From the NCBI RefSeq assembly GCF_014648135.1, contig NZ_BMQN01000004.1, forward strand, positions 124,001 to 188,000: DNA of 64,000 bases. The letters run 5' to 3'. The stretch comes from Deinococcus sedimenti. GTDB taxonomy: Bacteria > Deinococcota > Deinococci > Deinococcales > Deinococcaceae. Both the position numbers and the translations under genes were made by a program. Positions 47,147 through 59,189 of this stretch are shown one piece after another. Below the pieces are notes generated by a model. The model saw only the letters and a program-made list of their open reading frames with translations. It had not been told where the DNA came from and ran no database searches. How positions within the stretch are numbered: position 1 is the stretch's first letter; each line of letters opens with the position of its first letter.

Positions 47147-48010
47147 TCAGGGTTGGCTGGGCGGCGTGACCGGCGCCGGGGTCACGGGCTCGGTCGGGGC
47201 AGGCTCACCGGGAGCCGGTTCGGTCGGTGCGGGCTCAGTCGGTGCGGCGTCTGCCGGGGCGGGTTCAGCCGGGGCTGCCTCCGCTGGGGCCTCGCTGGGC
47301 GCCGTGTCTGCTGGGGCCGGGTCGGTGGCAGGCGCACGGTCGGGTGCGGGCGTCTCGGCTGCGGGGGCGGCCGGGGTGTTCTCGCTCTCGGGCAGGCGGG
47401 CGAGCGCCACGACCGTCAGACCCATGCTGCTCCTCTGCGTCAGCTGGAACTGCTGGTCATCCTTCGTCAGGGTCAACGTGGTGACGCCCGCCGCGTCGGC
47501 GGTGGGGGCCGCACCCCCGGCGCCGGCGGCCTGATAGCCCTCGGCGACCAGGGCCTGCGCGGTGCGGGCCAGGGCGTCCTCGGCGTCGCCCCGGTAGATC
47601 AGCGCCTCGCCCAGCACGGTTGGGACGGTCTTCAGGACCTCCTCGCCGTCCAGTTTGGGCACGGTGACGCTGCCCGCGGCCGGCAGGCTGCTTGGCGGGA
47701 CGTCACCAGTCGGGGCGTCGGCCGGAGCCGTCTCGGTCGGCGCTACGGTGGCGGGCGTGGCGTCCGTCGGGGCCGCGTCAGCGGGAGCCGCGTCCGTGGG
47801 GGTGGTCTCGGCCGGTGCCGGTTCAGGCGGCGTGGTCGGCGCGGGGGCCGGTGCCGCAGGAGTGGGTTCGGTGGTGACGGGCGCCGGGGCGGGCGGCATG
47901 ACCGGATTGGCGGTCTGGGCCAGCGCCGCAGGGGCAGCCAGCAGGCTCAGCGTGAGCAGACCCAGCAGGGGGCGGCGCAGGGCGGGACGGGGGGCATTCT
48001 CTTGACGCAT
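47147..48010 (-). CDS. Secreted Pro/Ala/Thr/Glu-rich protein
   Basis: 287 aa. Signal peptide (RRPLLGLLTLSLLAAPAALA) cut near residue 32. Then ~75 residues of Pro/Ala/Thr repeats (TPTDAAPADAAPTDATP), a globular island of about 100 residues (VPKLDGEEVLKTVPTVLGEA ... QQFQLTQRSSMGLTVVAL), and a second repeat tail of ~85 residues with TEPAP units. No family recognised for the island. Probably a wall- or periplasm-spanning protein. ATG 48010 has GAGGTG. EF-P would help translate it. Confidence 0.75.
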   Translation of the reverse strand: MRQENAPRPALRRPLLGLLTLSLLAAPAALAQTANPVMPPAPAPVTTEPTPAAPAPAPTTPPEPAPAETTPTDAAPADAAPTDATPATVAPTETAPADAPTGDVPPSSLPAAGSVTVPKLDGEEVLKTVPTVLGEALIYRGDAEDALARTAQALVAEGYQAAGAGGAAPTADAAGVTTLTLTKDDQQFQLTQRSSMGLTVVALARLPESENTPAAPAAETPAPDRAPATDPAPADTAPSEAPAEAAPAEPAPADAAPTEPAPTEPAPGEPAPTEPVTPAPVTPPSQP

Positions 48011-48354
48011 GGAGCACCTCTTTCAGGGTCGCGCGGCCACGGTGGGCCGGGCGGGGAGAAGTGAACGACCGCTCTGGGCTGTTCCTGCTTCCCACCTTGC
48101 GGGGCGAAGCTGCGCGTTCCCTGGGGGCACGCTCAAAGGCGCGCCAGTCCTCCACTCAGGCGCGGCGCACGCGGCGTTCATGCGATTCAGGGAGACGTCA
48201 CTGGCCCCTCACGCCGCACGTCAGTCCGGTCCCCCACGGTGGGGGCGCAGTGACCCGCCGGTAGCAGACGCGCGCCCGGCCGGGCGTGAGACCGCCCTCT
48301 CACGCGGCGCGGCGTTCAGGACGGCATCTGGGGACCGACCGTGAGGGCCGCCGG
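48011..48354. other. Intergenic region, nothing identified
   Basis: 344 bp. It presumably holds the promoter of the 287-aa secreted protein gene. A short inverted repeat GCGTGAG/CTCACGC at 48283-48304 lies just after the aminopeptidase gene and may be its terminator. No ORF is convincing. Confidence 0.4.
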
Positions 48355-49419
48355 TCAGGAACCGCGCAGGCACGCGGCCCGCTCCGCCTGCGGGCGGCGA
48401 CTGCACACGCGGGCCTCCTCGATGAAGGTGGGCAGGTGCCCGTTCACCCGCGCCAGCAGTGCCTGGAAGTCCGGGACCATCGTCGCGTAGGCCGCCACGG
48501 CGCCCAGCGTCGCGTTGTTCACGCCCCGCGCGAAGAACGCGTCGTAGCCCGCGTACCCGCCCCAGGACGCCTTCAGCGTCGCGTATCGGGCATTCATGTC
48601 CGCCAGGATCGCGCCCTTGCGCTCGCGGCGGTCGGTTTCCGTCAGGCCGGACGTGGCGTACAGCGCCTCCAGCCGCGCGCGGGTGTCCAGCAGCAGCGCC
48701 TCGAACCCCGCCTGCCGCTCCTGGGCCAGCCGGTCCTGTTCGCGCAGTTCGGGCGTGCCGTGCGCGGCCAGCCAGCGGCGCATGCCCTCCTCTTCCACCG
48801 CCGTGGCGTACGACTCGTTGAAGACCGTGTCGCCCGCCACGTACAGGCTCGGGTGGGACAGCTCGTGGATGATCGTGCGGATCAGCGTCGCGTCCGGGTA
48901 GGTCAGCATGGTGGACAGCAGGGGGTCCTTCAGGTACCCCAGCGTGGAGTACGCGCTGACGCCGCCCACGTTCACGTCCCGGCCCGCCGCGCGCCGCGCC
49001 TGCGCGTCCGAGAGCGCCGACGCCTCGCTGAAGTACCCCCGGTACCCCACGCAGCCCGCCACCGGGAAGCACGACGTGTCCAGCGTCACGCTGAACTCCG
49101 GCGCGGAAAACACGTTCCACACCACGTACGGCCGCCCCACGTCCACGTACTTCAGGAAGGACCCGTGGTCCGGCAGGCCCAGCCCACCCGCCGCCTCCGG
49201 CGCGACCGCGAAGGCCCGCACGTCCGACGCCAGTTGCAGGCGGCGCCGCACGCCCGCCGGGGTGCCCGGATCGGCCAGCACGTCCGCCAGGGGCCGCGCG
49301 CGGCGCAGCAGGTCCAGCTGCCCGCCCGCCGCCTGCGTCAGGTACCGCACGTCCGCGCACCCGCTCAGCAGCGCCCCGCCCGCTACGAGCGCCGCCGCCC
49401 ACACCACCCTGCGTCTCAT
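48355..49419 (-). CDS. Lipoprotein, predicted aminopeptidase (COG4324 type)
   Basis: 354 aa. Lipoprotein signal with lipobox LLSGC (Cys21). The body matches the predicted aminopeptidase family PF10023: YFSEASALSDAQARRAAGRD, zinc motif IIHELSHPS with a downstream glutamate in VFNESYATAVEEEG. It should act in the periplasm or on the outer face. A Cys pair near CFPVAGCVGY. Start ATG 49419 is six bases after TAGACT (49426-49431, complement), leaderless. The next gene on this strand starts 40 bp upstream of it. Confidence 0.88.
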   Translation of the reverse strand: MRRRVVWAAALVAGGALLSGCADVRYLTQAAGGQLDLLRRARPLADVLADPGTPAGVRRRLQLASDVRAFAVAPEAAGGLGLPDHGSFLKYVDVGRPYVVWNVFSAPEFSVTLDTSCFPVAGCVGYRGYFSEASALSDAQARRAAGRDVNVGGVSAYSTLGYLKDPLLSTMLTYPDATLIRTIIHELSHPSLYVAGDTVFNESYATAVEEEGMRRWLAAHGTPELREQDRLAQERQAGFEALLLDTRARLEALYATSGLTETDRRERKGAILADMNARYATLKASWGGYAGYDAFFARGVNNATLGAVAAYATMVPDFQALLARVNGHLPTFIEEARVCSRRPQAERAACLRGS

Positions 49420-49458
49420 GACGGCAGTCTAGCCGGGGCGGCGGAACCTCCCCCCGGG

Positions 49459-50382
49459 TCAGGGCAGCGTGTTCCCGGCCGCGATCAGCAGCCCGTACCA
49501 TTCCTCGCGGGTCAGGGTGACGTCCGCTGCGCGCAGGCAGTCCGCCAGCCGCTCCGGGGTGGTCGTGCCCGTCACGGGCTGCATCCGCGCCGGGTGGCGC
49601 AGCAGCCACGCCATGGCGATCGTCGTGCTGCTCACGCCGTACTTCGCGGCCAGTTCGTCCAGTTTCGCGTTCAGTGCGGGGAACTTCGCGTGCCCGATGA
49701 AGACCCCTTCAAAGAACCCGAACTGGAACGGCGACCAGGGCTGAACGGTGATGTCGTGCAGGCGGCAGTAATCCAGCACGCCCCCGTCACGGTCCACCGC
49801 CGACGCGTTTTCCATGTTCACGTTCAGGCCACTGGTGATCATCGTGGCGTTCGTGATGCTCAGCTGCAATTGGTTCGCCACCAGCGGCTGCCGCACGAAC
49901 TTCTTCAGCAGCTCGATCTGACGGGGGTGCTGGTTCGACACGCCGAAGTGCCGCACCTTCCCTTCCCGTTCCAGCTGGTCGAACGCGGCGGCGACCTCCT
50001 CGGGTTCCACCAGCGCGTCGGGGCGGTGCAGCAGCAGCACGTCCAGGTACTCGGTCCGCAGCCGTTTCAGGATGCCGTCCACCGACGAGAGGATGTGCTC
50101 GCGGGAGAAATCGAAGGTCTGGATGTCCGGGCGGATGCCGCACTTGGACTGCAGGATCAGGCCCTCGCGCACGCTGGAGCTCATGCCGACCGCGTCCGCG
50201 AACACCTCCTCGCTGCGGCCCGCGCCGTAGATGTCCGCGTGATCGAAGAAGTTCGCGCCGTGCTCCAGCGCCGTCCCGATCAGGTGCGACGCCGCCCCCC
50301 GCTCCATGCCGTCGATGCGCATGCAGCCCACCGCGACCACCGGCACCATCAGGTCACTTCCGCCCAGCTTCTGAGTTCGCAT
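49459..50382 (-). CDS. Aldo/keto reductase
   Basis: 307-aa NADPH-dependent oxidoreductase of the YdhF-like subgroup. The tetrad is visible: Asp and Tyr in FFDHADIYGAGRSE, Lys in LILQSKCG, His in VLLLHRPD. The NADP-binding tail includes AWLLRHPARMQPVTGTTTPE. Substrate unknown. Start ATG 50382 is six bases after TAGCAT (50389-50394, complement), leaderless. Confidence 0.92.
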   Translation of the reverse strand: MRTQKLGGSDLMVPVVAVGCMRIDGMERGAASHLIGTALEHGANFFDHADIYGAGRSEEVFADAVGMSSSVREGLILQSKCGIRPDIQTFDFSREHILSSVDGILKRLRTEYLDVLLLHRPDALVEPEEVAAAFDQLEREGKVRHFGVSNQHPRQIELLKKFVRQPLVANQLQLSITNATMITSGLNVNMENASAVDRDGGVLDYCRLHDITVQPWSPFQFGFFEGVFIGHAKFPALNAKLDELAAKYGVSSTTIAMAWLLRHPARMQPVTGTTTPERLADCLRAADVTLTREEWYGLLIAAGNTLP

Positions 50383-50511
50383 GCCCCCATGCTAACTGAA
50401 AGGATTCAGACGCCGGGGAGGACGCGACCCTGAAGCTCCGCTCAGCACACCCCCAGCCTCCCATGAACCCCACGTCATCCCCGCGCCCGGCGCCGCCCGT
50501 ACGCTCGGGGT

Positions 50512-50928
50512 ATGCCCGGCACCCTGAAAGACCTCGCGCGCCTCATGCGCGGCCTCGACCTCTGCCTCCTGACCACCACCACCGCGTACGGCCACCTCGG
50601 CTCGCGCCCCATGAGCAACAACGGCGAGGTCGACTACGACGGCACCAGCCACTTCTTCACCTGGGCTGACAGCCGCGCCGCCCGTGACATCGAGAAGAAC
50701 AAGAACGTCCAGCTGGGCTTCCAGTCGCAGAAACCCTTCCTGTTCATCGCCGTGCAGGGCGACGCGACCCTCACCACCCACCGCCCCACCATGGAACCCC
50801 ACTGGCAGGACCAGCTGACCCAGTGGTTCAAAGAAGGGCTGGACACCCCCGGCCTGACCATGATCACCGTCAAGGCCCGCCGCGTGAACTGGTGGGGCGA
50901 GGAAGAAGGCGAACTGGAACTCGGCTGA
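50512..50928 (+). CDS. Pyridoxamine 5'-phosphate oxidase-fold protein (general stress protein 26-like)
   Basis: 138 aa, split-barrel flavin/pyridoxal-binding fold: LCLLTTTTAYGHLGSRPMSN, then HFFTWADSRAARDIEKNKNV. It lacks the residues of true PdxH and resembles the small GSP26/YdaG group, which bind FMN, FAD or F420. ATG 50512 is six bases after TACGCT (50500-50505), leaderless. Convergent with the ATP-grasp gene. Confidence 0.87.
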   Translation: MPGTLKDLARLMRGLDLCLLTTTTAYGHLGSRPMSNNGEVDYDGTSHFFTWADSRAARDIEKNKNVQLGFQSQKPFLFIAVQGDATLTTHRPTMEPHWQDQLTQWFKEGLDTPGLTMITVKARRVNWWGEEEGELELG

Positions 50929-50946
50929 TCAGCCCGCTCCGTCCGC

Positions 50947-51729
50947 CTACACCTCCGAGTCTGCCCACACCGCCATGAACTGCGCAGGCGTCCAGCCCAC
51001 CAGATCCGACACCTGCCCGTCCCCGACCTCCACCACCCGCTGCGCCCCATCGGCACGCCGGGCGATGTCCACCGAGAAGAACGGCGACGCGATCCGCCTC
51101 GCGACCTCCCGCACCAGCTGAGGCACCGCCGCGCCATCCGCGCTGAACGCCCGCCCCCCGCGCACGAAAAACCGCACCTCCGACGCCGGATCCAGGTTCT
51201 CCACGCGGCGCACGCACACCCCACCCTCGACCTGACCCCGGAAGTGCGCCATGCGCTCCAGCAGCTCCCCGATCTGATCAGGGCGCGTGATGCGGCTGCC
51301 CGCACCGGTCTTCAGGGACTTCACGAAGTCCTTCACGAAAAACCCGTCCCAGCCCAGCGCCGCCAGCGACCCCGGCAGGGCGTCCAGATCCGTGAAGCAC
51401 ACCGTCTCCGGCGTCACGTCCGCCAGCAGTGGCAACCAGCGCGGCAGGTGATGCGCCGCCAGATACGCCTCCGGTGACGTCAGCACCTGCGCGTCCGCCG
51501 CCTCCACCGCACCCACGAACGCCCGGTACCCCACCTCATCCAGCATCCAGCCCCGGTACAGCACCGTCTCATCCGGCATCAGCGCCGGGCGGAACACCCG
51601 GTCCCCATCGAACGCGAACGTGGACACGCTCCACCCCAGCCCCGCGAACGCCGCTGCCTGCTCTGCGAACGCCTCATCCGGCTGCCGCACCTGAAAGTAA
51701 TCCGCCGGGACCACCACCCGCATCGCCAT
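50947..51729 (-). CDS. ATP-grasp domain protein of unknown substrate
   Basis: 260 aa from ATG 51729. N-terminal pre-ATP-grasp segment (RVVVPADYFQVRQPDEAFAE), then an ATP-grasp-like region: DGFFVKDFVKSLKTGAGS (ATP-binding Lys), EGGVCVRRVENLDPASEVRF, and VVEVGDGQVSDL replacing the usual metal-binding E-x-N. It resembles stand-alone ATP-grasp proteins near peptide-ligase systems. Substrate unknown. The -10 TACACT (51737-51742, complement) is seven bases before the start; a longer frame to 51780 runs through the sufD terminator. Confidence 0.78.
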   Translation of the reverse strand: MAMRVVVPADYFQVRQPDEAFAEQAAAFAGLGWSVSTFAFDGDRVFRPALMPDETVLYRGWMLDEVGYRAFVGAVEAADAQVLTSPEAYLAAHHLPRWLPLLADVTPETVCFTDLDALPGSLAALGWDGFFVKDFVKSLKTGAGSRITRPDQIGELLERMAHFRGQVEGGVCVRRVENLDPASEVRFFVRGGRAFSADGAAVPQLVREVARRIASPFFSVDIARRADGAQRVVEVGDGQVSDLVGWTPAQFMAVWADSEV

Positions 51730-51742
51730 GCCCGGTAGTGTA

Positions 51743-51773
51743 AACCGGCCCGTCCACGCGGGACGGACCGGTT
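51743..51773 (-). terminator. Terminator of the suf operon
   Basis: Stem AACCGG.CCGTCC / GGACGG.CCGGTT, 5-nt loop, then TTTACACT. It directly abuts the -10 box of the next gene on the same strand. Confidence 0.75.
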
Positions 51774-51795
51774 CAGGCACAGAGCCGGGCGTGCG

Positions 51796-53144
<1,349 letters not shown>

Positions 53145-53148
<4 letters not shown>

Positions 53149-53534
53149 GAACCCTCCTCGCGCCCGCCCCGTGGCTCGCCGCCGAGAAACGCCTCGACCT
53201 CGATCACCACGCCGAACGGCGCGTCAAAATAGAATGTGAGCCGACCGTGGTTCGCCACCGGTTCAGGCACCATGAACCCACCCTGCGTCAGCTGCGCGTG
53301 AATCGCCCGCACCTGCTCCGGCGACTCCTGAAGGAACCCGATGTGGAACACCTTCGGGTACACCACGTCCCTCACCCGGAACACCGAGATCAGCGCGTCC
53401 GCGTCGTCCAGCAGGAACGTCATCGCGTCGTTGCGCGGCATGCCGACCGCCGGCCGCAACCCGAAGAACCGCTCGAAGATCTCGACCGCCAGCGGCACGT
53501 CCGTGACACCCAGATTGATGTGATTCAGTTTCAT
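53145..53534 (-). CDS. VOC-family (glyoxalase/dioxygenase fold) protein inside the suf operon
   Basis: 129 aa from ATG 53534 (GGAGG ten bases before). Two beta-alpha-beta-beta-beta modules of the vicinal oxygen chelate fold: KLNHINLGVTDVPLAVEIFE, FHIGFLQESPEQVRAIHAQL, RLTFYFDAPFGVVIEVEAFL. Possible metal ligands are His4, a His in KVFHIGF and Glu in VIEVEAF. It sits between sufB (64 bp gap) and sufD (4-nt overlap), so it is made with the Fe-S machinery. A role in metal or thiol handling, or detoxification, is only a guess. Confidence 0.88.
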
Positions 53535-53598
53535 GACGCGGGGCCTCCGGGGCAGGGGAGACGCCCCCACGCCGCAGCGTGAGGGCGACAGGGGGCGG

Positions 53599-55005
<1,407 letters not shown>

Positions 55006-55039
55006 GTGCTGCTCCTTCGGAGGGTGAGAGGGAAGCGAG

Positions 55040-55103
55040 GGTTGATGGACACGGGCCCCGCGTGGGGTCGGCCATCAACCGTCAACCGTTCACCATCAAC
55101 GGC
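55040..55103 (-). repeat. Heptad-repeat hairpin element H4 between sufC and sufB
   Basis: Heptads CCATCAA CCGTCAA CCGTTCA CCATCAA at 55072-55099, and an arm GGTTGATGG (55040-55048) pairing with CCATCAACC (55072-55080). An inner GGCCCC/GGGGTC pairing closes the hairpin. It uses the same GTTGATG/CATCAAC unit as H1 in the nuo operon. Starts two bases after the sufC stop. Confidence 0.75.
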
Positions 55104-55104
55104 G

Positions 55105-55860
<756 letters not shown>

Positions 55861-55893
55861 GCGGGCTCCTTCGGGAATCAGGGTGTGTTTTGT

Positions 55894-55908
55894 TAGGAAT
55901 GATTCCTA
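55894..55908. promoter_or_regulatory. Palindromic operator in the suf leader
   Basis: TAGGAAT-G-ATTCCTA, a perfect 7-1-7 inverted repeat about 35 bp before sufC and just downstream of the predicted transcription start. The core is like metalloregulator (Fur/DtxR-type) sites, but it does not match a consensus I know well enough to name the protein. Confidence 0.6.
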
Positions 55909-55919
55909 CTTACCGGGTT

Positions 55920-55948
55920 ATTTTACCCGTCCCGGAGCCTAAAGTCGA
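55920..55948 (-). promoter_or_regulatory. Probable suf promoter
   Basis: On the minus strand TCGACT, 17-nt spacer, TAAAAT (55920-55925). Together with the palindrome just downstream this predicts repression by roadblock or promoter clearance control. The rest of 55950-56150 shows no gene. Confidence 0.5.
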
Positions 55949-56152
55949 GTGATTCACTGCGGATTCCGGACGGCAGGGTCAGCAGGAACGTACGAAGTGA
56001 GCGTTCGTCTCCGCCCGCCTGCCGTGGGCACGGAGAAAGCGGCTTCAGCGCCCGCAACGACCGACCTGCCCGTCCACCCACGCGCCTCCTCATGAGTGTG
56101 CTGCACGCTTTTTTCACGGTTGCCACGTGCGCGCGTGCTACCCGTGGAGGTC

Positions 56153-56839
56153 ATGACCATCCTTGATCTGGTTCGCGCGGCTGGCCCGCTGTTGTGGGTG
56201 CTGCTGGCCCTGTCGGTGTACGTGGTCTACCTGAGCGTCGCCCGCGCGCAGGCGCTGGCCCGATTGGGCGCGGACGCCCGCACGCTGGTGGAACGCGCCC
56301 GCGCCGTCACCGCCGAGAGCGGCCCGCACGCCGCGCTGGCCGAGGTAGACCGCGCCGCGCACCCCAGCCCCGCCGCGCAGGTCCTGCGCGCCGGACTGGC
56401 CCGCGCCGACCGGGGCGTCCCCGCCGCCGAGAGCGCCATGCACTCCGCGCTGCTGCACGAGGACGCCCGTCTGTACGCCGGGCTGGGCGCGCTGGGCACC
56501 GCCGCGCAGGTCGCGCCGCTGCTGGGCCTGCTGGGCACCGTCATCGGCATGGTCCGCTCCTTCCTGGTGTTCAGCCAGACGACCGCCCCCACGCCCGCGC
56601 AACTGGCGACCGGGATCAGCGAGGCGCTGATCAACACGGCGGGCGGCCTGATCGTCGCCGTGATCGCGTACGTGGCGCGCGGCGCGCTGCGGGCCCGCGC
56701 CGACCGGATCATGGTGCAGGCCGAACAGGTGCGCGAGGACCTGCCCGGCTGGCTGACCCGCCCCGCCCCCACCCCGGCCCCCGTGCGCGCCGACGCACCC
56801 ATCCCGGAGGTCGCCCTGACGTTCGGCGGCGCGCAGTGA
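56153..56839 (+). CDS. ExbB/TolQ/MotA-family proton channel protein
   Basis: 228 aa with three membrane helices (about 10-30, 118-150, 165-190), including the family pore segment GLLGTVIGMVRSFLVF and SEALINTAGGLIVAVIAYV. Forms the proton channel of TonB-type energy transducers with ExbD. ATG 56153 follows GGAGG by three bases; a longer frame to 56096 is not supported. First gene of a four-gene unit with exbD, a TonB-like gene and a secreted protein. Confidence 0.9.
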   Translation: MTILDLVRAAGPLLWVLLALSVYVVYLSVARAQALARLGADARTLVERARAVTAESGPHAALAEVDRAAHPSPAAQVLRAGLARADRGVPAAESAMHSALLHEDARLYAGLGALGTAAQVAPLLGLLGTVIGMVRSFLVFSQTTAPTPAQLATGISEALINTAGGLIVAVIAYVARGALRARADRIMVQAEQVREDLPGWLTRPAPTPAPVRADAPIPEVALTFGGAQ

Positions 56840-56903
56840 AGCCGTTGCCCAGGGCTTCCGCCCCGACGGAACGAATGACGCCACCCGTTCACCCGGAGTC
56901 CGT

Positions 56904-57338
56904 ATGACCCGCCCCGCCCGCCGCCGCTTCCGGGGGGATCACGACCCGGTGACGTTCGACTTCGCGCCGATGGTGGACATCGTACTGCTGCTGCTGATCT
57001 TCTTCTTCCTGACGAGCACGCTGGGTGCGCGGCAGAACGCGCTGCCGCTGGACCTGCCCCGCGCGAGCAGCAGCGTGCAGGAAACGCCGGACCTGCCCAT
57101 CGTGAGTGTCAACCGCGCCGGGCAGGTGTTCCTGAACGGCAAGGCCACCACCCTGGCCAAACTGGGCGCGCAACTGCGGCCCCTGGCGGAACAGTCGGGC
57201 GGCGTGGTGGGCCTGCGCGCCGACGAGCGCGGCAGTTACGGCACCGTCGTCGGCGTGATGGATGAGATCAAGAAGGCGGGCGGCACCCGCCTCGCACTGG
57301 GCACGCAGACCGGGCAGGACGGCGGGGCCGCACCGTGA
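56904..57338 (+). CDS. ExbD/TolR-family protein
   Basis: 144 aa. Single helix with the proton-carrying Asp25 (FAPMVDIVLLLLIFFFLTST), the same residue number as in E. coli ExbD, followed by a periplasmic domain (LPIVSVNRAGQVFLNGKATT). Works with the upstream ExbB protein. Its stop overlaps the GTG of the next gene (GTGA), so all three are probably made in fixed ratio. Confidence 0.92.
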   Translation: MTRPARRRFRGDHDPVTFDFAPMVDIVLLLLIFFFLTSTLGARQNALPLDLPRASSSVQETPDLPIVSVNRAGQVFLNGKATTLAKLGAQLRPLAEQSGGVVGLRADERGSYGTVVGVMDEIKKAGGTRLALGTQTGQDGGAAP

Positions 57339-59173
57339 CCACCCTGCCCCGCCCCACGCCCCCTGAATCCCGCGAGGGCCGCCGCGCCGCCGCCGCGACC
57401 GTCGCGGTGCACGTGGCGCTGCTCGCGGGCCTGCTCGCCCTGCGTCCCCAGCCGCTGCCACCTGCTGCGGCGCCCGATGCGACCCGCGCGCCGCTGGAAG
57501 TCGTGACGCTCGCCCCGGCGCCACCTGCGACCCCACCGACACCGGCCCGGACGATCACCACGCCGCGTCCCACCCCGGAGCGTCCCAGCCGGACCCCCAG
57601 TCCGGCCACGCCCGCGCGCCAGACTGCCGAGACCCGGCCGACGCCGCCACAGCCGACCACGTCGGCGCCCACCCCAACGAGTCAGGCTCCTGCATCCCAG
57701 ACGGCCGCATCCCAGACGGCCGCATCCCAGACGGCCGCAGCCCAGTCACCCGCCGCGCCGACCCGAGCGGCGCAGGCTCCGGCGGACCGGGCTGCACCGT
57801 CACCTGAGCCCGCCCCTGCCACCCCGGTCGCGTCCGCGCCGACCCCTGTTCAGGCGGCCCCAGCTGCTCCAGCCGCGCCCCGTGACTCAGACGCCACGCC
57901 AACCCCATCAGAGCTGCCCTCGTTGGACGCCGCGACCCGACCCGCCGCCACCGGTGAGGCGGACGCCGCGTCCGGGCCGACCCCTGCCCGCGCGGCGGAA
58001 CCGGAGCAGGCGGCCCCCGAGGCTCCCCGCACCGCCGCAACCGCTCCGTCGGACGCCGGGCCGATCAGTGCCCTGCCCCGCCGCGAGGACCTGACCCGCA
58101 CCGCCCCGGAGGGTGTGGTCGCCCAGGCCACCCCGGTCCGCAGCGCGAGCCCCGCCGAAGCCCCGGTGGACGTGCGTGGCATTCCCGCGCGGCCTGTGAG
58201 CCGTGCCGACACACCCGCCGACACGAGCCCGGTCGCGTCCACCAACCGTGACCGGACGGCCGCCACCCCGCCCACCGCCAGCCCGGCGCCCTCCAGCAGC
58301 CGCGCGACGACCAGTGAGCCCGTCTCGGCCGCTCCGGTTGCCTCGACACCCGCCAGTCGGGCCGCTGATCCTGCCGCTACACCCGCACCAGCCGCCCGAC
58401 CGGCCAGCGGCAGTGCCGCGCCGCAGACTCCAGCGGCGCAGAGTCCCGCGGCAGCCGCGCCCACTCCGCGGACCTCCGCCCCGGCCGCTTCTGCTCCGGC
58501 CGCCCCAGCCGCTTCCCCCGCCCCTCGCACCGAGCCCACCACGGGCGCAGGAACGGCTCCGGCGACCGGTACGCCCAGCCGCGACCCCGCCGCCAGCCCC
58601 ACCCCGGCTGCGGGGACGTCCCCTGCACCCGGAACAGGCACGGCCCCCGCGGCCGGGACCCCGGACACCCCCACCTCCGCTCGGCCCGGGAGTGGTCCGG
58701 GTGGGGACGGCGGCACGCCCGCGGCCGGACGGGGCGGCGCCGCTGCCGGCAGTGGCGGTGGCAGTGACCCCGCCGCGCCCGTCGCGCGCGGTGGTGGCGC
58801 GGCCCCCGGGGCAGGCAGCGAGACGCGCCCACTGGCCTGCACGGTCGTCATCGACGTGCGCGGCCTGGGCGCGTTCCAGCGGGACATGACCAGCATCGTG
58901 TACGCGGGCGGGCAGCAGCTGTGGCCCGACGCCGCCCTGATCAAGGGGGTGTCCAGCGAACTCGTGCAGGCGGGGAACCTGCACACCTACGTGACCACCG
59001 AATCACATCTGGCCGCCTTCCAGAACGTCACCCGCGTGAAGGCCGAGCGCATCCAGCCCAGCCGCTTCGCCCCGAACTCGCGGGTGTACACCGACGTGAC
59101 CATCTCAGACGCGGCCGCCGCGCAGTTCCGCTCGGCGGGCAGCGCCTGCCGCGTCGTCTACCTCAAAGATTGA
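57335..59173 (+). CDS. TonB-like protein with long Pro/Ala/Thr linker and unusual C-terminal domain
   Basis: 612 aa from GTG 57335. The N-terminal helix ATVAVHVALLAGLLALR holds His26 with Thr22 and Leu33, spaced as Ser16-His20-Leu27 of the TonB SHLS motif. Then about 440 residues of disordered Pro/Ala/Thr/Ser sequence, turning Gly-rich near 460-490, and finally a ~120-residue globular domain (LACTVVIDVRGLGAFQRDMT ... ACRVVYLKD) with two cysteines that could pair. The C-terminal domain is not the usual TonB CTD fold by eye. With ExbB/ExbD it should span a thick envelope. Three 15-bp direct repeats lie in the linker. No cognate receptor is nearby. Confidence 0.75.
   Translation: MTTLPRPTPPESREGRRAAAATVAVHVALLAGLLALRPQPLPPAAAPDATRAPLEVVTLAPAPPATPPTPARTITTPRPTPERPSRTPSPATPARQTAETRPTPPQPTTSAPTPTSQAPASQTAASQTAASQTAAAQSPAAPTRAAQAPADRAAPSPEPAPATPVASAPTPVQAAPAAPAAPRDSDATPTPSELPSLDAATRPAATGEADAASGPTPARAAEPEQAAPEAPRTAATAPSDAGPISALPRREDLTRTAPEGVVAQATPVRSASPAEAPVDVRGIPARPVSRADTPADTSPVASTNRDRTAATPPTASPAPSSSRATTSEPVSAAPVASTPASRAADPAATPAPAARPASGSAAPQTPAAQSPAAAAPTPRTSAPAASAPAAPAASPAPRTEPTTGAGTAPATGTPSRDPAASPTPAAGTSPAPGTGTAPAAGTPDTPTSARPGSGPGGDGGTPAAGRGGAAAGSGGGSDPAAPVARGGGAAPGAGSETRPLACTVVIDVRGLGAFQRDMTSIVYAGGQQLWPDAALIKGVSSELVQAGNLHTYVTTESHLAAFQNVTRVKAERIQPSRFAPNSRVYTDVTISDAAAAQFRSAGSACRVVYLKD
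57692..57736 (+). repeat. Three tandem 15-bp repeats in the TonB-like linker
   Basis: Three exact copies of GCATCCCAGACGGCC encoding the pentapeptide ASQTA. Likely length-variable by slippage. Confidence 0.85.
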
Positions 59174-59189
59174 TCCTCCAAGGAGCCCC

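Noticed and set aside
57770..58830. Considered as collagen-like or surface-adhesin repeats
   Set aside because: No Gly-X-Y or regular repeat; it is a low-complexity Pro/Ala/Thr linker in a TonB-like protein.
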